Shown piece after piece: positions 1 to 9,731 of a DNA stretch of 35,041 nucleotides. The notes below the pieces were generated by a model. The model had not been told where the DNA came from. It saw only the letters and a list, made by a program, of their open reading frames with translations, and did not search any database. The position numbers and the translations under genes were made by a program. Each line of letters begins with the position of its first letter. The stretch's first letter is position 1. Origin of the DNA: Beroe ovata (Eukaryota; Ctenophora; Nuda; Beroida; Beroidae); NCBI GenBank assembly GCA_946803715.1, contig CAMPET010000066.1, forward strand, positions 282,419 through 317,459. Direction: 5' to 3'.

Positions 1-176
1 TTCACAACGTTAAAAAACCTTATACAATGCTTCACAACCTTACAAAATGCTTCACAACCTTACACAATGCTTCACAACCTTACACAATGCTTCACAACGT
101 AAAAAACAATTTAACACAATGCTTCACAACGTTAAACAACCTTACACAATGGTTCACAACCTTGCTTCACAATTAA
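1..176. repeat. 20-bp minisatellite at the left edge
   Basis: About eight imperfect head-to-tail copies of a 20-bp unit close to TTCACAACCTTACACAATGC. Copies vary at a few positions, for example cctt/cgtt and tacaca/tacaaa. The array begins at the window edge, so its full length is unknown. It lies just past the last ATPase exon seen here and is probably intronic or 3' flanking sequence of that gene. Confidence 0.9.
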
Positions 177-213
177 TCGAGTGTGACGATCAGATCTCAT
201 TTCCTATCAATAC

Positions 214-3200
214 CTGAACTTCAGTCTTTTCTAAGGACATCAATCCCATTGTCTTATTGAGGAATGGTATCGGTTGAAATACAAAAAGGACTGCCATAAT
301 GACGCAAATAACAAAAACTATCATCAGCGTCCAGTTGCGAAATGCTGGCCTAGGGGATTATCAGATAATAGTATCTTTGTTCCACAAATTTAGCTGAGAA
401 ACTACACGAATGGGAAATGAGTGAAGAGTCACTACCTCCTGTGTGGAGCTCCTTCTGACAAGACTATTCCGTACAGAGCATATTGGAACGACGAGGAGAT
501 GAACAATGCGGTATTTTCATAGGACGGGTTGCCGTACAGGTCCTCTGCCGGGGTGTAGGGAACGAAAAACGGCTGGTGCATCAAGTAGAGGTAGAAAGAA
601 AACTGAAAAATAAGACTTGATTTTCAATGACTTATTCTAGAAGCTCGCAGAGCTGATCTGGAGAGCTCAAAGCGACAAATGATAAACAGTTGAAGATGTT
701 GTTCAACTGTTGTTCAATGGAATTCAAATTAATACCTGGAATATGAAAGTCATTAAGACATGACCAGTCAGAAGGACAAAGACTTTGAGATCAATGAGCC
801 GTGCATTTGGTGTGGTGTCTGCAAGCGTTTTTGCTGGCTGTGCGTGACCCAGTGTAGCTGCAATTGCCGTGATCACAAACAGGTCAATGTAGAGGAACTG
901 TGCATCTGACAAGTTGTTGCCAATGCTGTAATGAATGAGCTGGGTGATGAACTGGATCATACTGTACATGGCCATGAATCTGAATGTCACTGATGCTGTC
1001 ACCAGAGCAGCCCGTCCTTGTCTTAGAATCTCAATCATGCAGGAAATGGAAGGGTTAGTTGATGTGAAGGGAGCAGCAATGGATGCCTCTGCCTCAGACA
1101 AGGAAACACCAGCATGCGCAGATTTCAGTGCTCCACAATCATTTGCCCCATCTCCACACATTGAAACAGTCAAACCAACTTGCTGGAGATCTTCAACCAG
1201 CTTCTGTTTCGCAGCAGGTTTCATACGAGCAAATATCTTACCCCTCAGCAGAAGTAGCTCATAAACTATTGGATGGTCCGAGGCTACTTTAGTGAATGAA
1301 GAGCCTGCTACAGCAAAGACATATGGTTCTCTGGATATCTTGTCAATTGCAATACTCACAGCATCTTCATCATAATGCTCCGGTAGAACAATTGCATCAT
1401 TGTCTTGGAAATCAGGCTGAAAAGACACAGCCTCCTCACTGACTTTGACAACAATGACGTTATGCATCGGTGGAACTATTCCACATTTCCTTGCAACTGT
1501 AGTTGCAGTAAGTATGTTGTCACCAGTAACCATACAAACGCTGGTATTGGAGTTCACCAAAGCACTTATACATTGAGTTGTGTCAGATTTCAGATGATTC
1601 TCCATAACTAGAAAACCTATGAAGTTCAAATCACATTCAATTTGTGATCTCCTTATCGCTTGAAGGCTATGCCAGGTTGTATCAGGAGCCAGGGGTTTCC
1701 ATCCGAATGCAATAACCCTGTAACCATCTTGAGTAAATGAGTTCAATTTGGAATCATAATCATCCGGAATGCTTTCTTCCACTGACAAAGATTTGATCAT
1801 CTCTGGTGAGCCTTTGCAGAAAACTACATATTCATCACTTTCAATACTCTTCGTTATGACAGACATCCTTTGAAACTCCGAGGTGAAAGGAAAGGCCTTG
1901 ATGATTCCCATTTCAGAAAACTTGGTATCTGCATCCAAATTGGTTGTTGCTGGTGTAACAATGGCTGTCAAAAACTGTGGCAGAGAGCTGGTGTGGTCAC
2001 ATTCTTCGACAGACCATTTCGTGAACTTGAACATTTCAATATCCAGAGGGTCACCAATATATTCGCCACCAATGAGTGATATCTCATGACATGTTGCCAG
2101 AGCCTCCACAAGTTTCTGATTGCTTATCTTACAGCATTTGTACTGTGTCGATTGAAAAGTTTTCATTGAAGGAATCGTACAATAAACTGTCAACCCGTCT
2201 TCAGTGAGGGTACCAGTTTTATCAAAACAAATGGTTTCGATTTTACCACAGAAATTAACACGCTGTGGATCAATGCAGAATATCATCACCCTTTTCATGC
2301 GCTGGATTGCATAAACAATTCCAATAGACAGTGCTGCAGGCAAGGCTGGAGGCACAACAACAGTGATCAAGTCAAGTCCAAGTCTCAGTGTTTTCCAGAA
2401 GGTTGCACCAAACTTAACAAGTGATACATAGAAAGTATAGATGAATCCAATAGCAGCAAAGAAAGAAAGCATTATTATGAATCTGGTTGCATCAGTTTGG
2501 AATTCAAATTTAGTAGGTTTAGGGCACAAGATAGATCGTATCAAGGATCCTTTGAATGTATTGAACCCAGTTTTTGTTACAATAGCAGTGGCATATGTGC
2601 CAGAAGAAGGTTTTGCTTGAAGAATTGTAGTACCAGAAAATAAAGAATACTTTTTATCCCTCTCTGCATTGTAAATTAGATCTTCTGTCATATCAAACCG
2701 TTCCACATCCCCTGATTCGAAGATGAACTTTGAAATGTATGGAATGGACGACTTGTTTACTGGTATACTCTCTCCAGTTAGAGCACATTCATTAACAATA
2801 GCAGAACCAGAAACTAAGACAGCATCACAACACAAAGTAGTTCCTTCTCTGGGGATGAATATAACATCTCCAGGCAACAAATCTGATGATTGTATAGTGA
2901 TTTCAATGCCATTCCTAATAGTTAACACTTCACTTGAAGATGATGCCATCGCATTTATTTTCCTTTTCTGCTTTCTTTGTTCAAAGATCGTTATACCTAT
3001 GGATGTCACAGATATAATCAAAATTGCAGAGGCGTACATTTCATATTCGTCTAGCATCCAAAGTATGACAGCAAAGGCCTGGAAAATGTAAAATGGCTGG
3101 ATCACTTCTATGCAGAAAAGTTTGAAGTAAGAGGGAACAGGAACATCAATAGTGTTTTTACCATATCTTTGAAAATAGTCTTCAGAGATTGTATCATCCA

Positions 3201-3585
3201 TTCCATGACTCATTGCATGAATATCAGAATATCGCTTGCTTTCTAAGCCATTTGAGAGAACTATTTCTTCATTTTCAAAAATATATTTCAGGTACTGATA
3301 CTTGAAGAATTTCATGCCATTGACTTTTTCTATAGATGCAATTCCATGTGTTCCAGCCACACATGACATAACATGAACATATGTTGCATCAGAAAACTTG
3401 ACTTTCTTCTTTGTGAAATATACATTTGCTGCTGGGAACCAAAATAAAATCAAGAGGAAAAATCCTCCTGATATTAATGTCAAGATTGTTGCTCCCAATA
3501 TTTTGGGTGCAGATAGTGATAGTCCAGTAGCAACATACTCTGTAGAACAATCATCATGAATGATTTGCGAATTTTTGTAGTTCAT
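214..3585 (-). CDS. P5B-type cation/polyamine-transporting ATPase (ATP13A family), 3' end beyond window
   Basis: P5B ATPases sit in late endosomal or lysosomal membranes; the animal ATP13A2-4 group exports polyamines and related cations. The main exon is 3585-736 (about 950 codons). It is followed by 602-436 and 349-214, with GT-AG borders and matching phases (0, 2, 0). Residues counted from ATG 3585: TGES near 270, the P5B-specific PPALP in TM4 at 412-416, phosphorylation motif DKTGT at 455, KGSPEM, MVTGDN, and the hinge GDGAND near 811. The second exon carries the family's C-terminal YENTALF motif. ATG 3585 was chosen because it lies just before the first hydrophobic spike (SGGFFLLILFWFP) that opens this family; ATG 3609 is also possible. 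The frame stays open upstream to about 3731 but does not resemble the family there. About 1,050 residues are visible. The last TM segment and tail expected for P5B are missing, so at least one more exon should lie to the left; read-through past 214 meets TGA at once. Confidence 0.95.
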
Positions 3586-4294
3586 CAGTGGATGAGATTC
3601 ACCAATCATCAAATAACATGAGGAGAGTTTCTTCTGGCCCTTATATCTGATTGATATCTCATTAAGCAAAAATGTATAATTGATGATACTCCACACTAAT
3701 ATGGTACAAACATTCGGCAAAAGTAGGAACTGAAATTTGACATTTGTTGAACAATGGAAATAAATTTGATATACCTCCTTCTATGTGTGAAGGCTAATAC
3801 CCGTGCAGTCAAGAGAATACAATCTTATAAACAATTACACATGGCCCCAGATTCTGGAGAAGGGGTATATCTAATACCTATAATGGTCCCAGGTCCCATC
3901 TTTGAGGGAATTGTCTTTTCTTCACAGCAATAAGAGTCTTCACTGACGCTCTTGTCATAATGAAATACAGAGACAATCTCATAACTGACACCACTAAAGA
4001 AGATTGAACACGGAGTAAGGATGCTCAGAAGATGCTCAGAAGACCCTCAGAAGATGCTTATTGCTCAAAAAGCATGAACAAAGAAAGTGTAGGATCAATG
4101 AATACACAATATATCAAAATATAGAATGTACATTAAATATGTAGTATTGATTGACCAGTGGTCGGGCTGTTAAATCATGTGGATAAGTTTAAGTTACAGG
4201 AGCTCCTTTTTCCCTGTGAGATCTGAAAAGAATGATCGCGCGCAAGATTTAAGTCACACCGTCTGAACATAAAATTATTCACTCCTTACCACTT
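3586..4294. other. 5' flank of the ATPase gene, no coding exon seen
   Basis: AT-rich sequence upstream of the ATPase start. A good acceptor (TTTCAG) read on the minus strand ends at 3732, so a 5' non-coding exon may join there. Two short direct repeats (agatgctcagaag) lie near 4020-4060. No conserved coding block was recognised on either strand. Confidence 0.5.
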
Positions 4295-4400
4295 ACAAGA
4301 AATTTTGTTCCCGCGCTGCGTGACCCAAATACTCCGCGCGCATTGCGCGTCTCTCTTTCTACGACTTTTCAGGGCGCGCAACGTGTGCACAAGAAATTTT
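4295..4400. mobile_element. GC-rich short insertion with 12-bp target-site duplication
   Basis: An 82-bp CpG-rich segment (4307-4388) is bounded by perfect 12-bp direct repeats ACAAGAAATTTT at 4295-4306 and 4389-4400. That is the signature of an insertion that duplicated its target. A diverged, longer copy lies in reverse orientation at 34473-34593. Shared blocks include GTGCACACGTTGCGCGCC, GAAAAGTCGTAGAA and GAGTATTTGGGTCACGCAGC. No ORF or poly(A) tail is visible, so it would be a non-autonomous element or a small retroposed fragment. The superfamily cannot be assigned. Confidence 0.6.
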
Positions 4401-4450
4401 ATGCCAATGCGCGGCGCTTCGACGGAATGGAGGAGCATAACAACTTAACT

Positions 4451-4480
4451 TACATGCTCTAAAGTACTTTAGAGCATGTA
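4451..4480. repeat. 30-bp perfect palindrome
   Basis: The two 15-bp halves are exact reverse complements with no spacer; the centre is AAAGTACTTT. It lies between the ATPase and the zinc-finger gene, 50 bp past the GC-rich insertion. It could extrude as a hairpin, bind a dimeric factor, or be a remnant of a small inverted-repeat element. None of these can be decided from sequence. Confidence 0.9.
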
Positions 4481-4582
4481 TAAAACATATGACGAATAAA
4501 ATATGGTCTGATCAAATATTCATTATCAATTGACTTATTTTTAAATTATGAACTCTTTGAGTAATTGCTTCGCGCGCGCGCC

Positions 4583-4870
4583 TTATGAAACGCGGTCTTG
4601 CATCTCCAGCCATTCACTGATTAGGAAAATTCGCGTTGGATAAAAGCTACATATATCCCATATCATCCTTGCGTGCAATCTTTTATGTTTCGTAATATTG
4701 TTCATCCCGACGTAATCACCTATCTGCTTGAGACTCGATAACCACGATTGATAGTTGTTTATCACTTCTTCGCCCTTTTGTGACACCCTCAATTTTTTGG
4801 CTAGGAATATTTTCCCGGATTCCCCCTCAAATGTCATTGGGCTTTTCTTATTCTCAGCTCGGGATCGCAT
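4583..4870 (-). CDS. small ORF of 95 aa, unrecognised
   Basis: An ATG-initiated open frame of 95 codons, lysine- and serine-rich in the first half (residues 1-40) and more hydrophobic with aromatic residues towards the end (WDICSFYPTRIFLISEWLEM). No family was recognised. It starts about 100 bp from, and divergent to, the start of the plus-strand zinc-finger gene, which would suit a shared bidirectional promoter. Against it: it is short, no conserved motif is visible, and no intron or poly(A) signal supports it. It may be a chance ORF or the first exon of a longer gene. Confidence 0.3.
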   Translation of the reverse strand: MRSRAENKKSPMTFEGESGKIFLAKKLRVSQKGEEVINNYQSWLSSLKQIGDYVGMNNITKHKRLHARMIWDICSFYPTRIFLISEWLEMQDRVS

Positions 4871-4971
4871 GAATAGTAACTCACATTATTTTCAAGATGT
4901 GATGTGGATTTTATAATATTTCTCTGTGGTATTGTACTGAAACACAACTATCCTAAGCTAGGGCTGATTTT
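4871..4971. promoter_or_regulatory. possible bidirectional promoter interval
   Basis: A 101-bp gap between two divergent start codons: ATG 4870 on minus and ATG 4972 on plus. No clear TATA box or initiator was identified. The call rests only on geometry and on the plus-strand gene being real. Confidence 0.3.
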
Positions 4972-6275
4972 ATGGCTTCTGCTGCGCCTCCGCTCCCGAT
5001 TTACTATAACCCCGATGTTCACGATTTCTACACGAAACAGAAACAGGAATTTCACTTCCAACAGAAGAGCGACAATGAGTTCATGCTTTTTCTATTGGAC
5101 ACTGCTGTCAGAGTTATATCTATCGGTGAGTTAGCAACAATGGTTGCTGTTCGCTTCAACTCTTACCGTTCATTTCTCCCACTGACGCTTTGCTTTTGCT
5201 CCCAGTCAATCCTTGTTATGTGCCTCGACTCCGGAATGATTGACAATGAATTTCAGTCCAGCATTTAGCCCCCGTAATAGAGGCAGTGTCTGATGCTAAC
5301 ACTGACGTTGAAGACGATGATGATGTTTCACCGACAGTTACACCTAAAGTTACGCTGTCAGTCCCTGGTGAGTCCTTAGCATGGGTCACGTGATCACAAA
5401 CCCAAAACATACTTCTGTATAATCCTCATTACGACACATTTCCCTACAGGAATTATTGAAGTGGATTCGACTCAAATTCCACTGAATACTGGAATCTTGC
5501 CAACGCTTCGAACACAGAGCTTTGTAGATGGAACGCAGTTATCAGACCATCAAGACCCTCCTCATATCTCATCTCAAAACATTGTAGATCATTCAATCAG
5601 CCAGTCTACCAAGCCTGAAATGCAGCGTGCAACAACCCGATCGACTTCCAAATCACTGGTTCTGCTAGCTCCCAGAGACATCGTCGGGCAGGAAGTACAA
5701 CCAAACGTTCCCACCAAACACCAGCCCTCCTCTGGACAAGCTTCACACAATATCCCGACCAGCGTGTCCCACTCGTCACAACCAGTAGCAGAGCCTGCCA
5801 ACGTGGATTACAAAATGGAGGATACTCCTGATGTCATCGAGATAAAGGAGGAAATGGAGGAGGTAGGGGCGCCGTCAAGCGAGTTGCTCACCCCTGAGAA
5901 TCTGCAGCAACTCATGACGTCTATTTCCGGAGTTGATGGGAGTGTTCAGAACTTCGTTCCGACAGCCACGAGCTTACCCCCCTTGTTGCTCGATCGGAAT
6001 GCCAACAACTCGCTATCCATGGTTGGGAGTCGCAGTGGTCCCGGGCCCGCCGGCTTAACTCTGCCCGACACGCTTATGTGAGTACCACTTCTGTATTGAT
6101 GCTGTATCATGAGTTTTGAATATAATCCGTTTGAATGAGAATCAACGGATTGCATTTTGCATCATGGAATTTGAATGTTTCATGATGGATTTCATGATGA
6201 ATTTCATGTTTCGCAGGAAATCTATAACAGAGGGAGGAATCAAGTTGACTGATATGAAAGGAGCATCTAACTCGA
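4972..6275 (+). CDS. shared 5' exons of a zinc-finger gene with alternative 3' exons
   Basis: Four exons: 4972-5125, 5257-5367 (alternative acceptor gives 5269), 5450-6077 and 6217-6275. Donors are GTGAGT, GTGAGT, GTGAGT and GTAAGA. Phases run 1, 1, 2, 1, and the joined frame is open for 317 codons plus one base. ATG 4972 is the first in the frame (TTTTATGG). The N-terminus (residues 1-51) is rich in aromatic residues, F, Q and K, and was not recognised; no BTB/POZ or other known domain is seen. Then follow an acidic patch (VEDDDD) and a long disordered S/T/P/Q stretch with an acidic VIEIKEE segment, a typical SUMO-consensus context. There is no zinc finger and no stop in this part. It must therefore splice onward, and the phase-1 end fits every finger exon downstream. 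Inference: the common N-terminal half of a transcription-factor family made by alternative splicing. Confidence 0.75.
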
Positions 6276-6303
6276 GTAAGACTCATTTCCATACTTTTTA
6301 AAC

Positions 6304-6413
6304 ATAGTTCCCAAACGATACCATTGGGGCCGTGCGTGAAAGACCCTTTAATTCTTTATATGCATGCGATTTTTAACGGGTCCTTGATAGAATAATAAAA
6401 GTTTGGGAACTAT
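6304..6413. mobile_element. 110-bp MITE-like element with 13-bp terminal inverted repeats
   Basis: ATAGTTCCCAAAC at 6304-6316 is matched by its exact reverse complement at 6401-6413. The interior has no coding capacity. It sits in the intron between the shared exons and the finger exons. No convincing target duplication was seen. Confidence 0.45.
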
Positions 6414-6480
6414 TAATAATTCGTTTTAACCCAAATATCTATAGTTCATTTTTGCTCTTTTCTTGTTCCCAAATCATTAG

Positions 6481-6533
6481 ATGTGGTCACCTGTAACAGC
6501 TGTTCAGTGGATCGGCTTCCCTTATTTCTATGA
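6481..6533 (+). pseudogene. possible degenerate zinc-finger terminal exon
   Basis: After a CATTAG acceptor, a phase-1 frame reads NVVTCNSC followed by nine residues and TGA. The CNSC pair is the first half of a C2H2 finger. In another frame, just downstream, the text SLISMRHLRSKG resembles the second half of a finger (L-x2-H). A small indel would join them, so this looks like a decayed member of the finger-exon set. It could equally be coincidence, as the match is short. Confidence 0.25.
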
Positions 6534-7183
6534 GACATCTGAGAAGTAAGGGCTTGCGCTTACTGTTATTAACCCAAGTTAGCGTCTCTCTCACGTATCA
6601 TCCAATAAAGGACGTCTGCCACAAAGGGAGTGGGGTTTTCAGGGGGAAAAAGGGAGGGTTGGTTCGAATTGCAGACATTCGGATTTTTCATTCAATCAAT
6701 TAATGCAGTACCGATTCGTGGAATACGTCCTCTATTAGAAAGGGGATTATTTAATCAGTCACAAGAAAAGTGAGCTCACCATTCAAGAATTCCGCGTGCA
6801 ATACGCACGGTAAGGGCTAGCAGTAGGGCGAGGGTAACTGTTGATTGCATGGACTTGTCATTCTGATACATTGCCTGATTGGGCTAAGTTGGCAGAAAAG
6901 AGTTTTGATTTCCATTTAACTCTCACTTATAGTACGAGGCGTATTAGTACGAGGCGTATTTTTCGAAATTCACCGTGTATTATTCCATCTGTCCTGATCA
7001 AGCTATCAATTCTGATCTTCCTCCAAATTCTGATCGTCCTCCAAATATCAAGAAATATCAGTTTGCCTCTCGATTTTTCAGTTCCGTTAGGAATCAGAGA
7101 AAACACTCGCTCATTGTTGTGCGGAGAGCGGAGAGAAATACAAATTCCCGTGCAAATGCAATCCATGATGACTACGACTAAGT
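6534..7183. other. intronic stretch without recognised exon
   Basis: No supported exon. Contains two short direct duplications: TAGTACGAGGCGTAT twice in 6930-6965, and a TCTGATC-TCCTCCAAAT block twice around 7011-7048. Open frames here lack splice support or recognisable domains. Confidence 0.5.
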
Positions 7184-7423
7184 TTTAGGCTCGTTAATGA
7201 CGGCAGGTCATACATTGACGCCATACAGCAAGGAGGCAGGAAGCTAACAACGTTCTACAAGTGGCGACCTATCGCCGAGATGAGGATTATTGACTAGGAT
7301 CAGTTTAGCGCGATTGTCGAGGAGGGCTTGAGGGATATGCTGAAGATATGCGAGGAGACACTCAGCGGAGAGAAGTATCTTGGCATCCACAAGGACATGC
7401 TAAAGAAGGGAGATGTGCTTTAG
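7184..7423 (+). pseudogene. coding-like relic of unknown family with one in-frame stop
   Basis: A frame of about 79 codons with strong protein-like composition (KWRPIAEMRIID, then EEGLRDMLKICEETLSGE and LGIHKDMLKKGDVL) is broken once by TAG at 7295-7297. It ends at TAG 7421-7423. It has no start codon. The family was not recognised. It may be an exon relic of a host gene or part of a transposon protein left inside this intron. Confidence 0.35.
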
Positions 7424-7601
7424 TACTTTGTATTCAACTTTGTACTCAGATTCGTACTCAGTTTTTAACCAAACTTTCATCATATTGATTGATAATAAAG
7501 TACAACATTGAAGTGTATAATATCGACTGTCTCCGTAGTCCGTGTCTTAGATACACAGCCGGGCCGTATGAGAGGCAATCAATTCAGCATGTATCCCGGC
7601 A

Positions 7602-8289
7602 ACTAGTGTCGGTGTCAATGCAGCAATTTGGCAACAATTAGACAACAATAACGCAATGAGCGACTAAAATTAAGACAACAATAACGCCTCCTGCCAATCA
7701 TATATCACCCCCACAGCAGCTTCACGACGCAGAAGAGTAACCAACTTATCAATCGACGCCGCAGTCCAGGAGTACAACGAGATCCTGGCCGCAGTTGCAA
7801 CTGGCAAAGCTCTGTCAGTTGTTCTCCAAGAGAAGCAGGTGGACAGATCCCACTTCTTCAGAAGACGATGCATTGCTGAAGCTGCTCTGGCCGACAGAGC
7901 AGCACTTGAAGCAGCATTTCGTCAGTTGAAGAAGGTAACGCTTGCTAACATGATTCCTCATGCTACGAGGATCTGCAACAGCAAGATGGCCGAGTAATCC
8001 CGCCTGTTTGCTGAAGGTAGGGCGCTCCGCCCCAAAGCCAGATATTGAACACCAGTGTTTCAATCAGTTATTCAGTTTTATCAGATTTAGATATTGTACA
8101 TTTCATATTTACTCATATTTCATTCAAAAACGCGTCAAACATGAATGTGTCAGACAGAAATAATTGAGAAATAAAAATGATTGCCTCATTGTTGCGTTTT
8201 TGTTATCTTAGTTTTAGTCGCTTGATGCGGTGTTGTTGCTTTATTGTTGCCTTATTGATGCCTTACTGTTGCATCGACACCGGCACAAG
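7602..8289. mobile_element. terminal-inverted-repeat element carrying an exon-like ORF
   Basis: The left end (7602-7626) and right end (8266-8289) are diverged inverted copies of CTTGTGCCGGTGTCGATGC, each followed inward by CAACAATAA-rich sequence. A shorter element with the same ends lies at 19426-19568, so this is a repeated family. The interior contains the ORF described at 7717-7997. No transposase was recognised. This suggests a non-autonomous DNA element, possibly one that captured an exon. Confidence 0.6.
7717..7997 (+). CDS. putative DNA-binding (HTH-like) exon inside the TIR element
   Basis: After the acceptor CACCCCCACAG a phase-1 frame runs 93 codons to TAA 7995. It begins with a basic SRRRRV patch. 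A helical segment follows, with pattern AAVATGKALSVVLQEKQVDR and then RRRCIAEAAL. This resembles a helix-turn-helix, but that is my reading of the pattern and not a family match. There is no ATG near the start, so it must be spliced to upstream sequence. Its phase fits the 6275 donor of the zinc-finger gene. An internal donor (AAG|GTAACG, after 7934) is also possible. Past the TAA the same frame again looks protein-like (SRLFAEGRALRPKARY, to TGA 8046), so the TAA may be a disabling mutation. It may be a pseudogene or a co-opted exon. Confidence 0.35.
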
Positions 8290-8956
8290 AATTCGGTCTG
8301 AATTCTGTGTAGTGGAGGTCGGGCTTCTTGGAAATGTGACTCACTTCCATGCTGATACACCAATACACCAGTAATGGGGGAAGCAAGGGGACAGGGGTGT
8401 GGTTGAGGGTGAAGGGGAGGGGGGGGGCTTTATTCCGGTAGGTGTCCTTTATCGACGCTCCCTATCATAGATCGTATGACATGTTAACTCTGTACTGACC
8501 ACTCTGTTCTGACCAACAAGAAGAGAAGCAAACAAATTCAATTTCCTCATTCACTACCAATTTTCTCATTATGCCATGGACTATAACCTAATTTAGCTTC
8601 CATTTTCAATTTCTATTTTGTTTAGTTAGACTGCTGTTGTGTTTGCTGTGATACAATTGACAGTTCAGCGTGCTAATAATATTTACCATCGCGGGTCACA
8701 TTTGGCAAAATTTAGACAAAACATCTTTTGGAACTAGCAAAAAGTAGCGTCATTTGCAATGAAAATCTGTCGTGCAATTGCTGTGTTCAGTGCGCGTTAC
8801 CTGCCGGGCGCGCGGCGTGGGAAAATGTTAACTTGTTTCGTTTCGATTGCGGTCAGTAACTATGTTTTTAGGGATGCGGATATTTTGAATAATATGACAC
8901 TTTGATATCTGTGAATATGGAGCTACAGCGTGCAGGACTCATGTTGAGCGTTTCAG
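8290..8956. other. intron before the zinc-finger array
   Basis: Contains a G-rich run near 8380-8430 and AT-rich sequence. The open frame that leads into the first finger exon could also start at ATG 8917, within the same frame; a separate downstream promoter is therefore conceivable. No other coding signal was seen. Confidence 0.45.
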
Positions 8957-9180
8957 CAAACCACACGAACACAGTGACATGTGAAGTCTGTTTGCGACAG
9001 TTTACAGGGAAACTGAGCGTGGCTACGTACAGACACCACTACAACGCCATTCACCTCAAGATCGCTAAATATCACTGCGAGTACTGCAGCGAGAAGTTCT
9101 TCCACCGGAATCAACGGAGACGTCACATTAGCAAGTGTCCGAAAAGACCTAGCTTAAAGATCGATACAGCAAGCTTGTGA
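8957..9180 (+). CDS. alternative terminal exon A: zinc-finger pair
   Basis: Acceptor GCGTTTCAG, phase 1, ending at TGA 9178-9180. It encodes 73 complete residues plus the shared split codon. Finger 1 is atypical: CEVC followed by a longer loop to HHYNAIH. Finger 2 is CEYC-x12-HISKC, a C2HC form. The basic linker and RRRHISKCPKRP tail are typical of DNA-binding finger pairs in insect Lola and Fru isoforms. No internal donor in a phase compatible with the next finger exons was found, so this is a terminal exon. The same frame is open upstream to ATG 8917, so an alternative start inside the intron cannot be excluded. Confidence 0.65.
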
Positions 9181-9731
9181 ACTGAACACTTACATAATCC
9201 GTGGTGTAAACAGAGTAAAAACGAAGTAACACAGAGTAAAAACGGAGAGTCAGATATTTAAGTCATGGACATTTTACATCATAGCACCGAGTCAATATCG
9301 CGTATTTTATTCTAGGAATCACGGCAAGTAACATGATTATTCAGATGAGATGGGCTATCATCTTAAGGTGGGGGCATTTTCAAAGCCCATTAGAGGAACG
9401 TTCATCTATTGATCAAGGATTTTGAGATTGAACATCATCAGTCTCGGTGTGCAGTGAGAGATGCGTTATCCGATTTTTTGGGCGAATATTTGAGAACCTT
9501 TCAATTTAACTGCTGGCGGTGTACTTAATCATTGGAGCAACACAGAAACTTAAATAAACTGCTAATACTTATTTGTCACTCAACCAAACACAGCACCAGT
9601 TTTTCATTGCACGATGAATCCTAGTGATCGTGAGAGCAAAATTTTCTCTCATTGCACCAAATAACAATGCCCAGGCGAGGTGAAATTTGTCATTTATCTT
9701 GTACAACTGTACTGAGCTTGTCGATTTTCAG
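9181..9731. other. spacer between finger exons A and B
   Basis: AT-rich, with no recognised coding or repeat structure except a short direct repeat CAGAGTAAAAACG near 9210-9245. It would hold the 3'UTR and poly(A) site of isoform A; no canonical AATAAA was seen on the plus strand. Confidence 0.4.

Noticed and set aside
935-1611. Several plus-strand open frames opposite the ATPase
   Set aside because: They are antisense shadows of a strongly conserved minus-strand coding exon and have no splice or domain support.
5217-5256. Acceptor CTCCCAG as the start of the second zinc-finger-gene exon
   Set aside because: In the required phase it runs into TGA after twelve codons; TTTCAG at 5256 or TTTAG at 5268 keep the frame open.
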